Translations under genes and position numbers: made by a program
Part shown: in pieces, positions 44,243-57,763 of the stretch
How the letters are laid out: each line of letters begins with the position of its first letter
How positions within the stretch are numbered: position 1 is the first letter of the stretch
From: Symsagittifera roscoffensis
Taxonomy: Eukaryota > Xenacoelomorpha > Acoela > Convolutidae
DNA: 64,000 nt
Direction: 5' to 3'
Assembly (NCBI RefSeq): GCF_963678635.1
Contig: NC_087062.1
Span: 26,932,833-26,996,832 of the forward strand
The notes under the pieces: generated by a model
What the model was told of the DNA's origin: nothing
Databases searched by the model: none
What the model saw: only the letters and a program-made list of their open reading frames with translations

Positions 44243-44700
44243 TTGGCCGCTCAACAGCTTCTTACTGTTTCTTTGACACCAGTAGAATTGTATATGATTG
44301 GTGACAGTTCTCAAGACGTCTTTTGCTCGGTTGCTTTCCTGCGCGGTTGTTCCGTCGTCAGAACTGAAGCCAGGATTGCATTAGTTTTCAAAAAATCTAG
44401 AGCAGCGCTCATGAAACCTTTTTCAATTTGCAAGCTTGAGTTGCAAGCAGTTTTACTGGCGAGTTTTCTGCGACTTGAAACCGGGAAATTATTGGCAATC
44501 AATATCCAAAAACCCCACAAGTGGTCTGATAGTACTATTGTGCTGCAATTGTTTAATTCTACCAGCAAGTTGCCTGTCTATAAGGCTAACCGGGTATCCG
44601 AAGTTCTCGAAACCACCACAATTGTTGAAAAGTCCATTTGTTCAGTGGCGACATTCCAGCACATACGGGCACCCGCGGAACAACCGCTGAGGTACTGAAA
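44243..44700 (+). pseudogene. BEL/Pao RNase H domain
   Basis: 151 residues with the first acidic strand (ELYMIGDSSQDVFCSVAFL), ALVFKKSRAALMKPFSICKL followed by ELQAVLLASFL (the Glu helix), WSDSTIVLQLFNS (third Asp) and VYKANRVSEVLETTT. This is the BEL/Pao RNase H order. The terminal motif (normally NPAD-x-x-SRG-like) reads APAEQPLRY, so the last catalytic element is damaged. Confidence 0.8.
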
Positions 44701-45745
44701 GAGAGAGTTTGGACGAGAGAACCACACTTTTTGAAAACTAAGGATTGACCTTTCATAGGAGTTCTCACCAGCATTCGACTCAAATTGTCTTCATATGATT
44801 TGAATGAAGGTATTGAACAAGCTGCAGTTTTCACTGGCACGTCTAAATCCACTGATCCATTTTTTTCTGGAAGAAAATGCAGTTCTGTTACAAAGCTCCA
44901 AAAAAACTGTCACATAAATCTTGAGAATATTGCCAGACTCGTTGGATAAGTGATCCAAGTTAGTTGGATTTAGCGAAGCAAAAGCTATTGTTTCTGGCTC
45001 AGTCACAGTCATTCCCTGTCGAAGTCAACGCACTTCATAATAAACAATCCATTAGGAAGTCTAGCCGAACAGCTTTTTCTTCGCCGTTTATTAGTCTCGT
45101 TGGTATAGTCCGTTCCACTGGTCGTATGCAACATAATTTCGAGAACTGGAGTCGCCATGCGCCCGATCTGCTCGCGCATGATGGCCTAATCTGGAAATTC
45201 AATCCATCCGGTGCTCCTAACCATGGCGTTGTGTGGGGATCGACCAGAGCACCAAAAAAGCTTTCTGTGACATTCTCGTAACACGATAAATCACCGAGGA
45301 AGTCCCCATAACCACCTTATGCTTAGTTGATCAGTCTCTAAACAACGTTCCGCTCACACCTCCCGTATCTTCAGAAGCATTAACGCCGAATCACTTCCTT
45401 CTTGGTCTCCCCGCCTCCAGAATTTGAGAAACTTTTCATTCATTGTAAGCGCTACGTCCGAGAGAACTCCCATACAAATACCACCTGGACTCGTTCGCCT
45501 AGTGAGAACGTGCCAACACTTAACAAACGAGCTAAATGCTCCTCCAGAATCACGTATAAACACTTGAGACCTCGTGTGGATGGTTAGGTCAATAATCCAA
45601 GAGTCCATAACCCGTTGGCTTGAGTCAACTCGTTGAATTATGACAACGGTGTCATAGCGGGATCCGCTGTAGTAGGATCGGCAACCGGCGAGAACAACTG
45701 ACAGACCGTAAAACCTGCACCCGTTCTCGGTCGTTCAGACGCGTA
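44701..45745 (+). pseudogene. BEL/Pao integrase remnants and C-terminal domain
   Basis: Pieces in order: LAKQKLLFLAQSQSFPVEV, SSPFISLVGIVRSTGR, then a deletion of most of the catalytic core. DGLIWKFNPSGAPNHGVVW (end of the core) follows, then PLTPPVSSEALTPNHFLLG and a basic C-terminal stretch. The last recognisable part (SAVVGSATGENN, PVLGRSDA) stops just before the 3' LTR. The deletion and multiple stops make it inactive. Confidence 0.72.
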
Positions 45746-45747
45746 AG

Positions 45748-46110
45748 ATATAAGCGAGTGCTCACATGCCTTTAATTACTATACTCTATGTATTTTGTAG
45801 ATCACTTCACGGGTAAATTTTTTTGCAAAAATCTAACTTGAATCTGAACAAAAACCGTAATCTTTTTATCTAAGACTTGTACTAAATTATGTCTAGTTTT
45901 TGTTTTTAGTTAAACGTATATAGTAGCTGATTTAAATGAAATATTTGTTTGTTCAACTGAACTTCTGTCGTAAAAAGCTTGATATATCAAATTTTTCAGA
46001 TTAGTGTTCACATGAAATTTATCGAAACCTGAATTCCATTTTGTCTTTCTTTGATTTTCGAACAATAACTGTCCTGGAGCTTATAGCAGAAATATCCCTC
46101 ATTAGCGAAC
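45748..46110 (+). repeat. Probable 3' LTR of BEL/Pao element, internally deleted
   Basis: Matches 38691-39730 at AGCGAGTGCT, CAAAAATCTAACTTGAA and the GTCCTG-x-GCTT-TAGCAG block, but is about one third of its length. It follows the integrase tail directly. Confidence 0.6.
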
Positions 46111-47439
46111 TTTCACTTATCATTTCCCTGTTTTGATTGTCCAATTGCTTCAAAATCTGGACTAATTAGGCTATGGCAAATATATTTGATCTTCAAATGT
46201 AACCTTGTAAGAGACTCGTTATGCCAGAGTGCTTATATGAGGTGGGGTAGAAAAAAAGAGCTTTCAACTTATACTAAATTTGAAGGGGAGCGCGCGCGAA
46301 AAAAAATTACTCAAAAATGGCAGTTTGGACTTGTTTTTTTTTCATATTTTATCAGGGGTGCAACATTTTTGTCAAACTAGAGTCTTTATAATGTTTCGCG
46401 GGCATTGGAGTGTTTCATCGGAAAATCATTTTGGTCCACCTAAAAAAAGTTTCAAAATTTTTCAGAATCTTGCGTTGAAAATTGATGTAATGCTTTTCGC
46501 GAGCATCAAGACAAGTCCTCAAAAATAACTAATCCTTTGAATGAAAAATCTCTGCTTATAAAAATCTCTGACAATTTCAAATCTTAACCAAAAAAAGAGG
46601 AACGATAAGTTCTTAGCTTTCATATAGATTAAGCATTTATGAAAAAAACAATTGATTTCACTCAAAAATGATGAAATCCAACTCGATTTTTCCAGACAAC
46701 ACTTTTTTTTCGCTTTCCGTTTTCTTCAGGTTTTCAACTTCATTTCACTCGTTTTTGGTACAGGTCTTAAGCTAAGTATAACAAAACATTCCGGCCTAAT
46801 ATTACAAATGAAACAAAGATATTTTCACATTGTTTAAAAAACGATTATTTTGCAAACGAATTTCCGATCGAAAGTTTATGACAACTGATGATCCATCAAT
46901 TTCGATTAAAATGTGATTCAGAAACGAAATGATTAAGGTGGAAAGCGAACCACCGTCGAATGGCCTGGAACGCACCATTTCTAAGGCTAGGCTAGAGAGC
47001 TTTTAATTCTTGGACACAATTTGTCCGTACAATTTGCCTGTACAATTTGCCTGTACACAATTTGCCAAAATACTTCCTTCCAGCTGAAAGCTAAAATAGC
47101 TAGAATCGTATCCAGTTTAACGAGCCTTCGTGGTTTTTTTCCGGATTCAGTCCTAACATTTAACGAAATAGCCGATGTTGTCTTTTCTGTTGTTTGGCGA
47201 CGTTAAGCGTGTTAGTGACTAGTAGCTTCCAGGTTTTGTCCATTCATTTAAACACACTGATTTCCATTTCTTTAACGAATGAATGGGAAGAGCGTGAAAC
47301 TTATACCTTTTATTGATATCGGATTTAACGTACCCAATCATCGCTGACGAAAAAATTCTATTTCAGTTTCGGCAAAGCTGGTTCCATTGTCTGACTAAAC
47401 AATCGAGTGTGTTACTTGCTTAGAGAGAAAACGCTTCAG
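46111..47439. other. AT-rich region without recognised gene
   Basis: Only short frames. Three tandem ~13-bp units (GTACAATTTGCCT-type) lie at 47020-47060. A segment at 46930-47010 (CACCGTCGAATGGCCTGG) looks less AT-rich, but I can assign nothing. It ends at the left edge of the partial duplication copy. Confidence 0.4.
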
Positions 47440-50400
47440 CCGGTAAGCAATTGAATCGGACTGGTTTTTCGTTGATCTGAATTGAAAAGTTTTTTTTTCT
47501 TTTCTGAATATTTGATCTTTATTGTTTTTGAACTGATCTCTAAGTTTAGATCCTCGGTATAAGGATTTTTTTGGCTGCGACTCTAAATTTTTGCAATTTT
47601 ATGCGTATTTTTTCTGCCAATAAGAGAAGTCGATCAAGGTGGCGTAGTCTATGCTATGATTGATGCTAAATTCTCATTTCAATTCAACAACGGGAGCTTA
47701 TCATGAGAGGTTGCTCGACACAAAATCTGCGTCATAAGTATTTACCTGGAAGTTGTCATCAAGCTTTCAAAGAAAGGCTGATTAATTTCCAAAAGTAAAA
47801 TAATGGCGTATACGAGGTCCCTCGAAATCGTCGAGTTGAGTGATGAAAACTGACACTATAAATTTGCGATTTTTAAACCAACGAGTCTGTTCGGCAATTG
47901 CTTGGTTGTACTGACTGGAGCTCATATCAAATTTTTCATTTATTTGGGGTCTCCAGTGCATAATGATTGCAACTACCTTGTTACTTTGAACCGGTATAAT
48001 GAGTGGATTGTTTTCAGTTGCAATTTTGAAATAATGCAAACCAAATACTCCTTTTGAGCTCTAGGAGTTTAGGTTGCCTGAGTTCTCAGTTAATGCACGA
48101 TAAGTCGTTCGACTGTAAGTGCAACTGATCACAGGTGGGTCAAATTATAGACCATATCTTCTGTCTCAGAAGAGCAAGTTATCCCGTTGAACTGTTATTA
48201 ATATAAGACGATGTTTGCGGCAAAAGGTTTGTTTGCCGTGAAAAAATTGATCACGTGAGGTAACCTCAAATGATTGATGCTCCAGAAAGCCAGATGCTGC
48301 TTCACAAAGCCCTCATACCGCGTTGTCACGAAAAAATTGAGAGTGTTAATCCCGTAGCACAAAACCAGAAGAAGTTCTTGATGTAACGAGATGTGAATCA
48401 TGGTACTAATTCATCTTGTTTGAGAGTCGTAGAGTGAGATTAGTCGTGGAGTAGGCATCCATCGTTGGTATTTACTCCAAAAGATGGACCTTGATCCCTG
48501 AAGTTGTACTTCATGACAAACAGAAATCGCTCGGTGTAACAGCTGTAGAAAATGAGGTCACTGGTGATGCTGAAAACAAGTTGCAGTAGGAACTGGGGTT
48601 ATTGATGACAAAGATGTCTGATGATTTGAAAAAGTTTTAGTGCTGCTGACGGAAGAGCGATTGTCATCACTTGGTGAGTCGTAAACTTCTCTTACTTTTT
48701 TCGTATCTTTGAGACGTTGCATTTTCGACTGCGTTTCAAGACTATTTTATAAAAAATCTATTGTTTTCACGGAACGAAATTTTTTGGAATGAATTTTTAT
48801 TGGAACGAAATTTGTTATTCCGTTGGTTAATGAGCTTTTATCTTGTGTTTTATGCTTGTTAGCCATTTTCAAAGATTTCGTAGAATTTGCTCTCGATTAG
48901 TTTTTGTTGCCCTAGAAGAAAAGATAGAGAAGAGCGGTGCTCACTCGCGCAGATGTTTCAAGATGATTTCAATAAATTATCATCAGATACACATTAAATT
49001 AACTTATATCCAAAACTCAAAACAATTAAGAGTTTCTTGAATAGATGAAGTCTGGAAAAGTCGGATAAAATTCTTCGGAATGTCCTTTGAGATGTCGTTC
49101 TGAGATCTGAGATGTTCTCAGGAACCTTTTGCAAGTCCTTTTCAGGTCGACCTTCGACAATTCAAATCATTAGGTCGCCAACAAATTCGAAAATGTGTTC
49201 TTACGTCTGAATAGTATTTCAGCTTCCTTTTGTTTCCCATTTTTGCTGCCTTTTATTGTATGTCAAAAGTTAGAGAGTGATCAATTATCGAATGCGAGGG
49301 CTTACAATTAAATTAGAATTTACGCGTCAACCTAAACCTAAAATGGGCATTTTCATCAGGTAAAAATGATAATGAAGGTACATTTGACTCATTGCCTTGA
49401 CGAGTCAAATGTGGCTTCCTAAAAGCAAAATTGAATTTTTATGCTGACACCTTTTGTAATTTTTTTTCCATACCTCGGCTGAAGTTCGGCTGAAGGCTAT
49501 TTTACGGTAATCTATTTCCTCACTCATCACAAAAAAAAATTTTAAATTTTTTTTGACGGTTGAAATTAGGACCTAATTATCTTTCAATGAACTTGCAGTG
49601 ATGATTATGTACCAAATTTTTATCCCCACATTTCAAAACTTTCCAATTACTCAGTTGTCTTACCTGTTTTTTTTTCGATTTAAAAAGAAAACGGAATATT
49701 TAGGCTTAGTGCGGCTATTTTTTATTCTGTCATTTTTGGCGATAAAAAAATTTTATAGCCCATTGAAGGTACTGACTCCCCAAAATTTTACCTCAAATCT
49801 TTTTGTTTGAAAAATTCTGAGAGTTTGAAAACTGCCAATTTGGTCATCCTCTGGAGAAATTTATGAGCGCTTTGAAGATTTTATGCATATTGCGGAAAAC
49901 ATAACGCAAAATTTTTATGCGTCACGAATTATCTCACGCAAGAAAATTATTCCAAAACTAATTGAGGCTAGCTAATCGTTCGTATTATTTTCGTACGACT
50001 CAAATTCCCACACTTGATTCTTGATATTGTTCAAATTTTATAGTTTTTAACGTTTTCTTATCCCAGAATAAAACGAGAAGTCATGTTATGGCTGAACGCG
50101 TGATGTGACAATGTAAGCAATGGGCAACGAAATTGGTAAAAATAGTTAGATCGTTCACCATGCAAAATTTCATGATATTAGGACAACGTAAAATTGATTT
50201 TTTCAAAACTGAAATTCAAATGTGGAGTGAGAGTGCAGAAGAGCTGCTAAATAGACTGGGAGACTCAAGGGCGGATCTTAGGTTTTCGTGACATGATGGT
50301 AGCTGGCTGTCAGATTGCGTTCTCCTCCAATAACGCTAATGGGAAAAACTGCACGAGTAAAACTTTGAATCTACAAAATAAATGAAGTGGCGCACGCCAA

Positions 50401-50473
50401 TTTTGAGTCTACTTATTTGCAAAGAGACACAAGTCAATTATGACGCATTTGCAGCACCATTTAAAAAAAAACA
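47440..50473. repeat. Partial third copy of the duplicated segment
   Basis: Copies 33084-36120: part of BEL gag-protease unit 2 plus the non-coding segment. It abuts directly on the start of the right large copy at ~50474. Its presence left of that copy indicates that the duplicated unit was itself part of a longer tandem array. Confidence 0.85.
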
Positions 50474-50750
50474 TGATTCCTAGATCTTTCTGCTTATCAG
50501 GCTCTGAAAGCTCGTAATCACCTATATGAATTTCATGCGAAGTATAACCTACTTTGAAGATCAAGTTATGGCATTTTGATAGATTTAAACCCATGTTGTT
50601 ATTCCAGCACCATTTTCTGAGATGATTCATGCCTGTTTGTAGATCTTTAGAGTTTATTGATAGCAGCTTGTAGTCTTCCGCATAGCTAAAGAAGCTGGAT
50701 AAAGCAAGCCATTTGTCCGCATAGCTAAAGCAAGCCACTCGGTAGATCAT
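50409..50750 (-). pseudogene. LINE RT motif C fragment (right copy)
   Basis: Copy of 27485-27770 with FFSYAEDYKLL, the first catalytic Asp changed to Glu (AEDY rather than ADDY). LRKWCWNNNMGLNLSKC and YELSEPDKQKDLGIM follow. The same internal duplication of the SYAD block is present. The frame beyond the duplication edge (50474) reads into unrelated sequence. Confidence 0.65.
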
Positions 50751-51489
50751 TTATGAAGCAAAAAAAAGTACTGTCTCCCGAAGTTTTGTCTCTTAACAAA
50801 GTCTGAAACGGTAGATGAGTAATCATTAAATTCGGCTACTATGGTAACACAGTTCAGTTTCTCCGAGGGGTAGCGCGAGACAGTAGCGGTAAGGTCGACT
50901 AACTTTGCAACTCTGTACGAGCGAACAGTGGCTCCGACATATTTAGGGCTGCAGTACATAGTCCTTGAGGTTCCTATTACCAGTTTTTTTCTCAACTTGG
51001 GGAGCCACTTCGGCATGTACTTCTGCGCGGAAATTCACTAAATAGGGTACAAAAGAGGCAAAACAAGAGAAAGAATAGATTGTAAAACGGATTGTAGAGA
51101 AAAATATTTTGAAAACAAAAAATAAAAAAGTAATGAACGCGATTACAACCTGGCTTTTCACGCGTGGAGGTTTTGACGGAAATGTCCGAATGAAAGTGGA
51201 GAATAGCGGCTTGACGAACTTGCTCTTAATTTGCGCCCGGGCCTTTTTCTTGGAAGCGTACCATTATCGTTTTATCTCATGGAACTATTTAATAATTTTA
51301 TCATAACAATTAGGCTAACATGGCATAATCATTTGCAAAAAAGTAAGCGATCCAGTTTGAAGAATGATTTAGGAACTGAAGCCGGAAAAAACTTTTTTCA
51401 GTCTGAAAAATAGTCCCAAAAATGAAAACGTCTCAGATCTCTCTTTGAGGCAGTCATAATTCAGAGGAAAAACGCATCCTAAGCCATTA

Positions 51490-52560
51490 TTCTTTCCGTT
51501 CACCTCAGAATTGGGAGCAAAAACAATAAGAATAACTTGAATTTTTCTCTAGCTTAGTCAATTCCTGGTCAAACTCGGGATAATCTAGTAAGTCACTCAA
51601 CCGCTTGCATAACAATAGATCTACCTCAGCAAGAGAAGAGTGGCTCTACGCAGTGTCATGTTTGCAATATCATAATTGGTGAGAATCTTCGCCTTTACAG
51701 CAAGTGTGTGTTCAGCAATGTTCCAATGAACACTTAACACTTTTTAAATTGTTTCTTTGTAACCTTTTCTTCATCAGCCACCGTTTGGAGAGCTTCAGAC
51801 TAATTTGGAACGAAGTTTGTCAAATTGAAGTCACCTTCCTGTAAACAAAACATAAGCGCAAAAATTGCAAAATTGATGTATCAGCTGCTGTCACAGACTG
51901 AACAAGTAAAAAAAGTCATCCAAATAGAATGTTTTGTACTTTCAGCTTGATTTCTGCAGAACTTTCTTCCTGTCTGCTGCAACACAATTTGCAATGGATG
52001 CAGAGTACTTAGAACCAAATATCATTCTCGTCTACTGGTATTGTTGTATACCTTTTTTATAAAGCGATGCAATCTTCTTCCTTTGTTCCAATTCGCATGA
52101 ACAGGCCTTTGCGTGTCATACCATCACATGTTTGTTTGAGTTGTCAACCGGATGATGAGGAAGGTACCAAATGTATGCAGGCTGTGGAAATGATAAGGTT
52201 ACCTATTTAACGTAACTTTGATCACTATCGGTGGTCAGCAATTTTCTACAAAGATCTAGCGTGACCGATTCTTTCTGTAGTAGGCGCTGCAAAGACTTCA
52301 ATTGTACTTTAGTGATTACGTAGTGATTGAGACCTCGTCTTTCAACACGAAATTTTTTTTACCATCAACCATGCTATTTTTGATGGAGCGGAGGAGTTTT
52401 TCAAATTATGCAGAGTATATAGGGGATGTTGATTCTGAGCTTATAACGAATTCTTCGACAGTCCAAAAATTTTCAACTAATTGACTTAACTTGGACTGGT
52501 CAGAGTATTCATTATGGAGGTTTATCATGAAGATGTTACTGTTTCATTTAAAATTTTATA
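51490..52560 (-). pseudogene. BEL/Pao RT fragment (right copy)
   Basis: Counterpart of 28540-29570 with the YLDD box retained near 51915 (YLDDFFYL on the minus strand) and additional small deletions. Not translatable across any domain. Confidence 0.65.
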
Positions 52561-52599
52561 TACATTTATAGTCCAACCCAGTGAGTTCGGAATTGCGTA

Positions 52600-54270
52600 T
52601 GGACTTTCAATGGGTTCTTTTCTGATGCCATGTTCGACATTGAAACAAAAAAGCCCACTGCGAGTACAACTCTGACATTGCTTTCTTCGAAACAGGGTAA
52701 GTTAACCTGTGTGAAATGGTTGAAGTGAGCGCATAAATGAGCTCATTTCTCTGCTTTGAAAAGTGTGGGGAAATGAGGTTGGAACAACATGAGTATCAGC
52801 ACTGACGTTGTTTGTTTAATGATGATTGGCGTTAGTCTGCAAATGCCATTGGTCGATGCAACGTTGAGAGATATTTTTAGCAAATTTCTCGATTTTGCAC
52901 AGTTTTTCAGATTTAAAGTCCTTGAACTTGTGACCAACAAAGTGATGAAGTAGCTCAAATGTGATTTGACCCGCTCTCTTCTGTTGTCAAGAAACATTTA
53001 AGCTGTAGGCAACGGTAAAAACTGTTTTTGTTAATCAATCTGGCAAACAATTGAATCGGACTGGTTTTTCGTTGATCTGAGTTGAATAGTTTTTTTTCTG
53101 AATATTTGATCTTCATTGTTTTTGAACTGATCTCTAAGTTTAGATCCTTGCTATATGGTTTTTTTTCTGGCTGCGACTCTAGATTTTTGCAAGTTTGTGC
53201 GTAACTTTTCTGCCAATAAGAGAAATCGATCAAGGTGGCGTATTCTATGCTATGAATGATGCTTAATTCAAAATATCAGTACAACAACGAAAGCTATTCA
53301 TGAGGAGTTGCTCGACACAAATTCTGCGTCATAACTGTTTGCATGGAAGTTTTCATCAAGCTTTCAACGAAAGGCTGATTAAGTTACAAAAGTAAATTAA
53401 TGACGTATACGAGGTCCCTCGAAATCGTCGAGTTTAGTGATGAAAACTGATACTATAAACTTGCGATTTCTAAACCAACGAGTAAGTTCGGCAATTGCTT
53501 GGTTGTACTGACTGGAGTTCAAAACAAATTTTTCATAAAAAAAATTGGGGTCTCCAATGCATAATGATTGAAAATAGGTTGTTTCTTGGAACCAGAATAA
53601 TGAGCTTGTTTGCCGTGTTTGCCGTTAAAAAAATTGAATCACGTGTAGTAACCTCAAATGAGTGATGCTCCAGAATGCCAGATGATGCGTCAGAAGCCCT
53701 GATACCGCGTTGTCACGAAAATATTCAGAAAGTTAATCTCGAAGCACAAAACCAGAAGAAGTTCTTGGTGTAACGAGACGTGAATCATGGTATTAACTCA
53801 TCTCGTTAAGAGTATTCGAGTGAGAATAGTCGTGGAACAGCCTTTCATTGTTGATATTTATCCCAAAAGATGGACCTTGATCTCTGAAGTTGTATATCAT
53901 GACAAATAGAAATAGCTCGTTGTAACAGCTGTAGAAAATGAGGTCACTGTTGATACTGAAAACAAGTTGCAGCTAGGAACAGAGGTTGTTGATGACAATG
54001 ATGTCTGATGATTCGAAAAATTTTTAGTGCTGCTGACGGAAGAGCGATTGTCAACACCTGGTGAGTCATAAAGTTCTCTTACTTTTTCGAATCTTTGAGA
54101 CGTTGCATTTTCGACTGCGTTACAAAGACTTTTTTTTTTAAAAAATCTATTGTTTTCAAGGACGAAAACGCTGCCAGTTCATCTGAAATCTTCTCATTTT
54201 GATTGATATATGAACTCATAATGAGTTTCAGCTGAAATTCTGCTGGATTAGAGTTTTTCTCTGTCACTTG
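52600..54270 (-). pseudogene. BEL/Pao gag-protease unit (right copy, unit 1)
   Basis: Gag start at 54267-54079 (PAEFQLKLIMSSYINQ, ISDELAAFSSLKTIDFLKK). Pre-protease remnants are at 53233-52743, and the protease part is partly deleted near 52740. Collinear with 29580-31440. Confidence 0.6.
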
Positions 54271-54639
54271 CAGCTCAAGTTTTTTATTGGAACGAAACTT
54301 TTTATTTCGTTGGTTAATGAGCTATTTCCTTTTGTTTTATGCTTTTTAACCATTTTTAAAGAATTCGAGAGGGTAGAATTTGCTCTCGATTAGTTTATGT
54401 AAGCCCTGGAAGAAAAGTTAGAGAACAGTGGTGCTCACTCGCACAAATGTTTCAAGATGACATCAGAAAGACCAGTGAGGCATGGTTGCGTCGAGTAAAA
54501 CACGAAATGAAGCACTAGCAACCATTGTCACTGAGGTGTCGCGAATGACAGAATCAGCCAACCAGTGAAGACTGGCGCAGCTGAAAGCGAAACTGCCTTG
54601 GAAGACTAAGGGAAAACATTTTATAGTACTAGCCTCAAA

Positions 54640-55075
54640 CTGTCCCAAAATACACAGAGAGGAGAACCAGTGTGAGAATTGGTTTATATAGAAGCACGTG
54701 TGACGCTGAAGGCACGTAATAGAGAACGAAGTGAAAAACCAGCAGGGACCGGTTCAACTAAAAGCAAGTGTGCGGCAGAAGGCACGAGAGGAGGCCCGAA
54801 GTGAAAAACCAGCAGAGACCGGTTCAACTAAAAGCAAGTGTGCGGCAGAAGGCACGAGAGGAGGCACTAGGGACTTGTAGGACCAATGTGTTCCGAGAGA
54901 CAAGAAGAGAAAAGCCAGCGGAGACTGGTTCAACCAGAGGCAATTTTGCTGAGGAAGGCACAACAGGAATCCTCAGTGAACACTAGCACCAAAAACGCGG
55001 AAGCACCAACTGCAAACAATTTTGCAGCGGAAGGCACAAGAGGAATCCTCAAGGACTACTAGCGCCAATTTTCAA
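54640..55075. repeat. Minisatellite, right copy unit 1, with exact 70-bp duplication
   Basis: Same family as 31800-32215. Units 54727-54796 and 54797-54866 are near-identical 70-bp repeats, absent from the left copy. The plus-strand frame 54768-54986 (72 residues) is only repeat readthrough. Confidence 0.8.
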
Positions 55076-55199
55076 ATTATTAGTTTAGAGCGAAGTGAAT
55101 AGACAATTTACAATTTTGTAGGCACTTTTAATTCATCGAACCTTTTTAAAAACAACAAAATGTAGATCAATCAGTTACCAGTATGCAGATATACGTTTG

Positions 55200-57391
55200 T
55201 CGAACAACAATATTGCGTATGGAATTTCAATGGGTTCTTTTCTGATGTCATGTTTGTCAATGAACCACAAGAAGTCCACTGCGAGTACAAATCTGACATT
55301 GCTTTCTTCGAGACAGGGTAAGATAAGCTAAGTGAAATGGTTCAAATGAGCGCATAATTTGTTCAGCTGTTTTACATTGATTTCGTCAAACGACGAATTT
55401 TCAACCGAGCAAACAATTGATAAAGTGAAAAGAGCACGATAAGAATAGTTGCTTCCGATGCTTAAGATAACGAGTGAAGTGGGCAGTGAATCTTTGATAC
55501 AGACGCTATGCACACTCAAATCATTTCTCTGCTTTGAAAAGTGTTGAGGCTCGTAAGCTGAATTTTTTAACACTGCGTAACACCTGACTCACCTGTTCTG
55601 GTTAGATAGATTTACAGGCATAAAAAACAGTTGAGTTTAAACATGGCAGAGTGTTTCTGGGCTCAATGTAATCACATTAAGTGGAGTTGGAAAAACATGA
55701 GTACAAGCACTGACATTGTTTGTTTGTTGATGATCGGCGTTTGTCTGCAAATGCCCTTGGTCGATGAAAAAAGGACAGGTTTTTTTTCTGCCAGATTTCT
55801 CGATTGTGCACCGTTTTCCAGATTTACAGTACTTGAACTTGTGATCAACAAACTGATGAAGTGGCGCAAAAGTGGTTTGACCCGCTCATTTTTGTTGTCA
55901 AGAAGCGTTTGAGCTGTAGGCAATGACACAATTACAGTTTTTGTTAATAAATCTGGTAAACAATTGAATCGGACTGATTTTTCGTTGATCTGAATTGAAA
56001 AGTTTTTCTTCCTTTCTAAATATTTGATCTTTATTGTTTTTGAACTGATCTCTAAGTTTAGATCCTCGGTGTATGGGTTTTTTGGCTGCGACTTTAGATT
56101 TTTGCAATTTTTTGCGTAATTTTTCTGCCAATAAGAGAAGTCTATCAGGGTGGCGTAGTCTATGCTATGAATGATGCTAATTTTATTTCAACTCAACAAC
56201 GGGAGCTATTCATGAGGGGTTGCTCGACACAATATCTGCGTCATAAGTGTTTGCCTGGAAGTTGTCATCAAGCTTTCAAAGAAAGGCTGATGAAGTTTCA
56301 AAAGTAAATTAATAGCGTATACGAGGTCCCTCGAAATCGTCGAATTGATTGATGAAAACTGATACTATAAATTTGCGATTTCTGAACCAACGAGTAGGTT
56401 CGGCAGTTACTTACTTGTACTGACTGAAGCTCATACCAATTTTTTCATACATTTATTTGGGGTCTCCAATGCATAATGATTGCAAATACATTGTTACTTT
56501 GAACCGTAATAATGAGTGGATTGTTTTCAGTTGCAATTTTGAAACAATGCAAACCAAATACTCCTTTTGAGCTCTAGGAGTTTAGGTTGCCTGAGTTCTC
56601 AGTTATTGCACGACAAGTCGTTTGACTGTAATGGCAACTGATCTTAGGTGGGTCAAATTATAGACCATATCTTCTGTCTGAGAAGAGCAAGTTATCTCGT
56701 TGAACTGTTATTAATATAAGACGATATTTGCGGCAAAAGGTTTGTTTGCCGTGAAAAAATTGATCACGTGAAGCAACCTCAAATGAGTGATACCCCAGAA
56801 AGCCAGATGCTGCTTCAGAAAGCCCTTATACCGCGTTATCACGAAAAAATTGAGAGTGTTAATCTAATAGCATAAAACCAGAAGAAGTTCCTGATGTAAC
56901 GAGATGTGAATCATAGTACTAATTCATCTCGTTGAGAGTCGTAGAGTGAGATTAGTCGTGGAGTACGCATCCATCGTTGATATTTACTCCAAAAGACGGA
57001 CCTTGATCCCTGAAGTTGTACTTCATGACAAACAGAAATCGCTCGGTGTAACAGCTGTAGAAAATGAAGTCACTGGTGATGCTGAAAACAAGTTGCAGCT
57101 AGGAACAGAGGTTGTTGATGACAATGATGTCTGATGATTCGAAAAATTTTTAGTGCTGCTGACGGAAGAGCGATTGTCAACACCTGGTGAGTCATAAAGT
57201 TCTCTTACTTTTTCGAATCTTTGAGACGTTGCATTTTCGACTGCGTTACAAAGACTTTTTTTTAAAAAATCTATTGTTTTCAAGGACGAAAACGCTGCCA
57301 GTTCATCTGAAATCTTCTCATTTTGATTGATATATGAACTCATAATGAGTTTCAGCTGAAATTCTGCTGGATTAGAGTTTTTCTCTGTCAC
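55200..57391 (-). pseudogene. BEL/Pao gag-protease unit (right copy, unit 2)
   Basis: Gag frame 57391-57023 (122 residues; PAEFQLKLIMSSYINQ, then NLFSASPVTSFSTAV). Pre-protease pieces follow (56131-55898, 55929-55672), then a protease remnant (55573-55328: NDLSVHSVCIKDSLPTS, FDEINVKQLNKLCAHLNHF). This order matches unit 2 of the left copy. Confidence 0.6.
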
Positions 57392-57763
57392 TTGCAGCTC
57401 AAGTTTTTTATTGGAACGAAACTTTTTATTTCGTTGGTTAATGAGCTATTTCCTTTTGTTTTATGCTTTTTAACCATTTTTAAAGAATTCGAGAGGGTAG
57501 AATTTGCTCTCGATTAGTTTATGTAAGCCCTGGAAGAAAAGTTAGAGAACAGTGGTGCTCACTCGCACAAATGTTTCAAGATGACATCAGAAAGACCAGT
57601 GAGGCATGGTTGCGTCGAGTAAAACACGAAATGAAGCACTAGCAACCATTGTCACTGAGGTGTCGCGAATGACAGAATCAGCCAACCAGTGAAGACTGGC
57701 GCAGCTGAAAGCGAAACTGCCTTGGAAGACTAAGGGAAAACATTTTATAGTACTAGCCTCAAA

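Larger units (their letters stand above)
38691..46110 (+). mobile_element. Degenerate BEL/Pao LTR retrotransposon (plus strand)
   Basis: 7.4 kb with diverged LTRs and a gag-protease-RT-RNase H-integrase order on the plus strand, all broken. It occupies most of the gap between the two segmental-duplication copies and runs opposite to the BEL pieces in those copies. Divergence of the LTRs and the number of stops indicate it is older than the duplications. Confidence 0.85.

Noticed and set aside
54768-54986. Plus-strand 72-codon ORF repeated at 57892-58110
   Set aside because: It is readthrough of the minisatellite; identity between copies comes from the 3,124-bp duplication, not selection.
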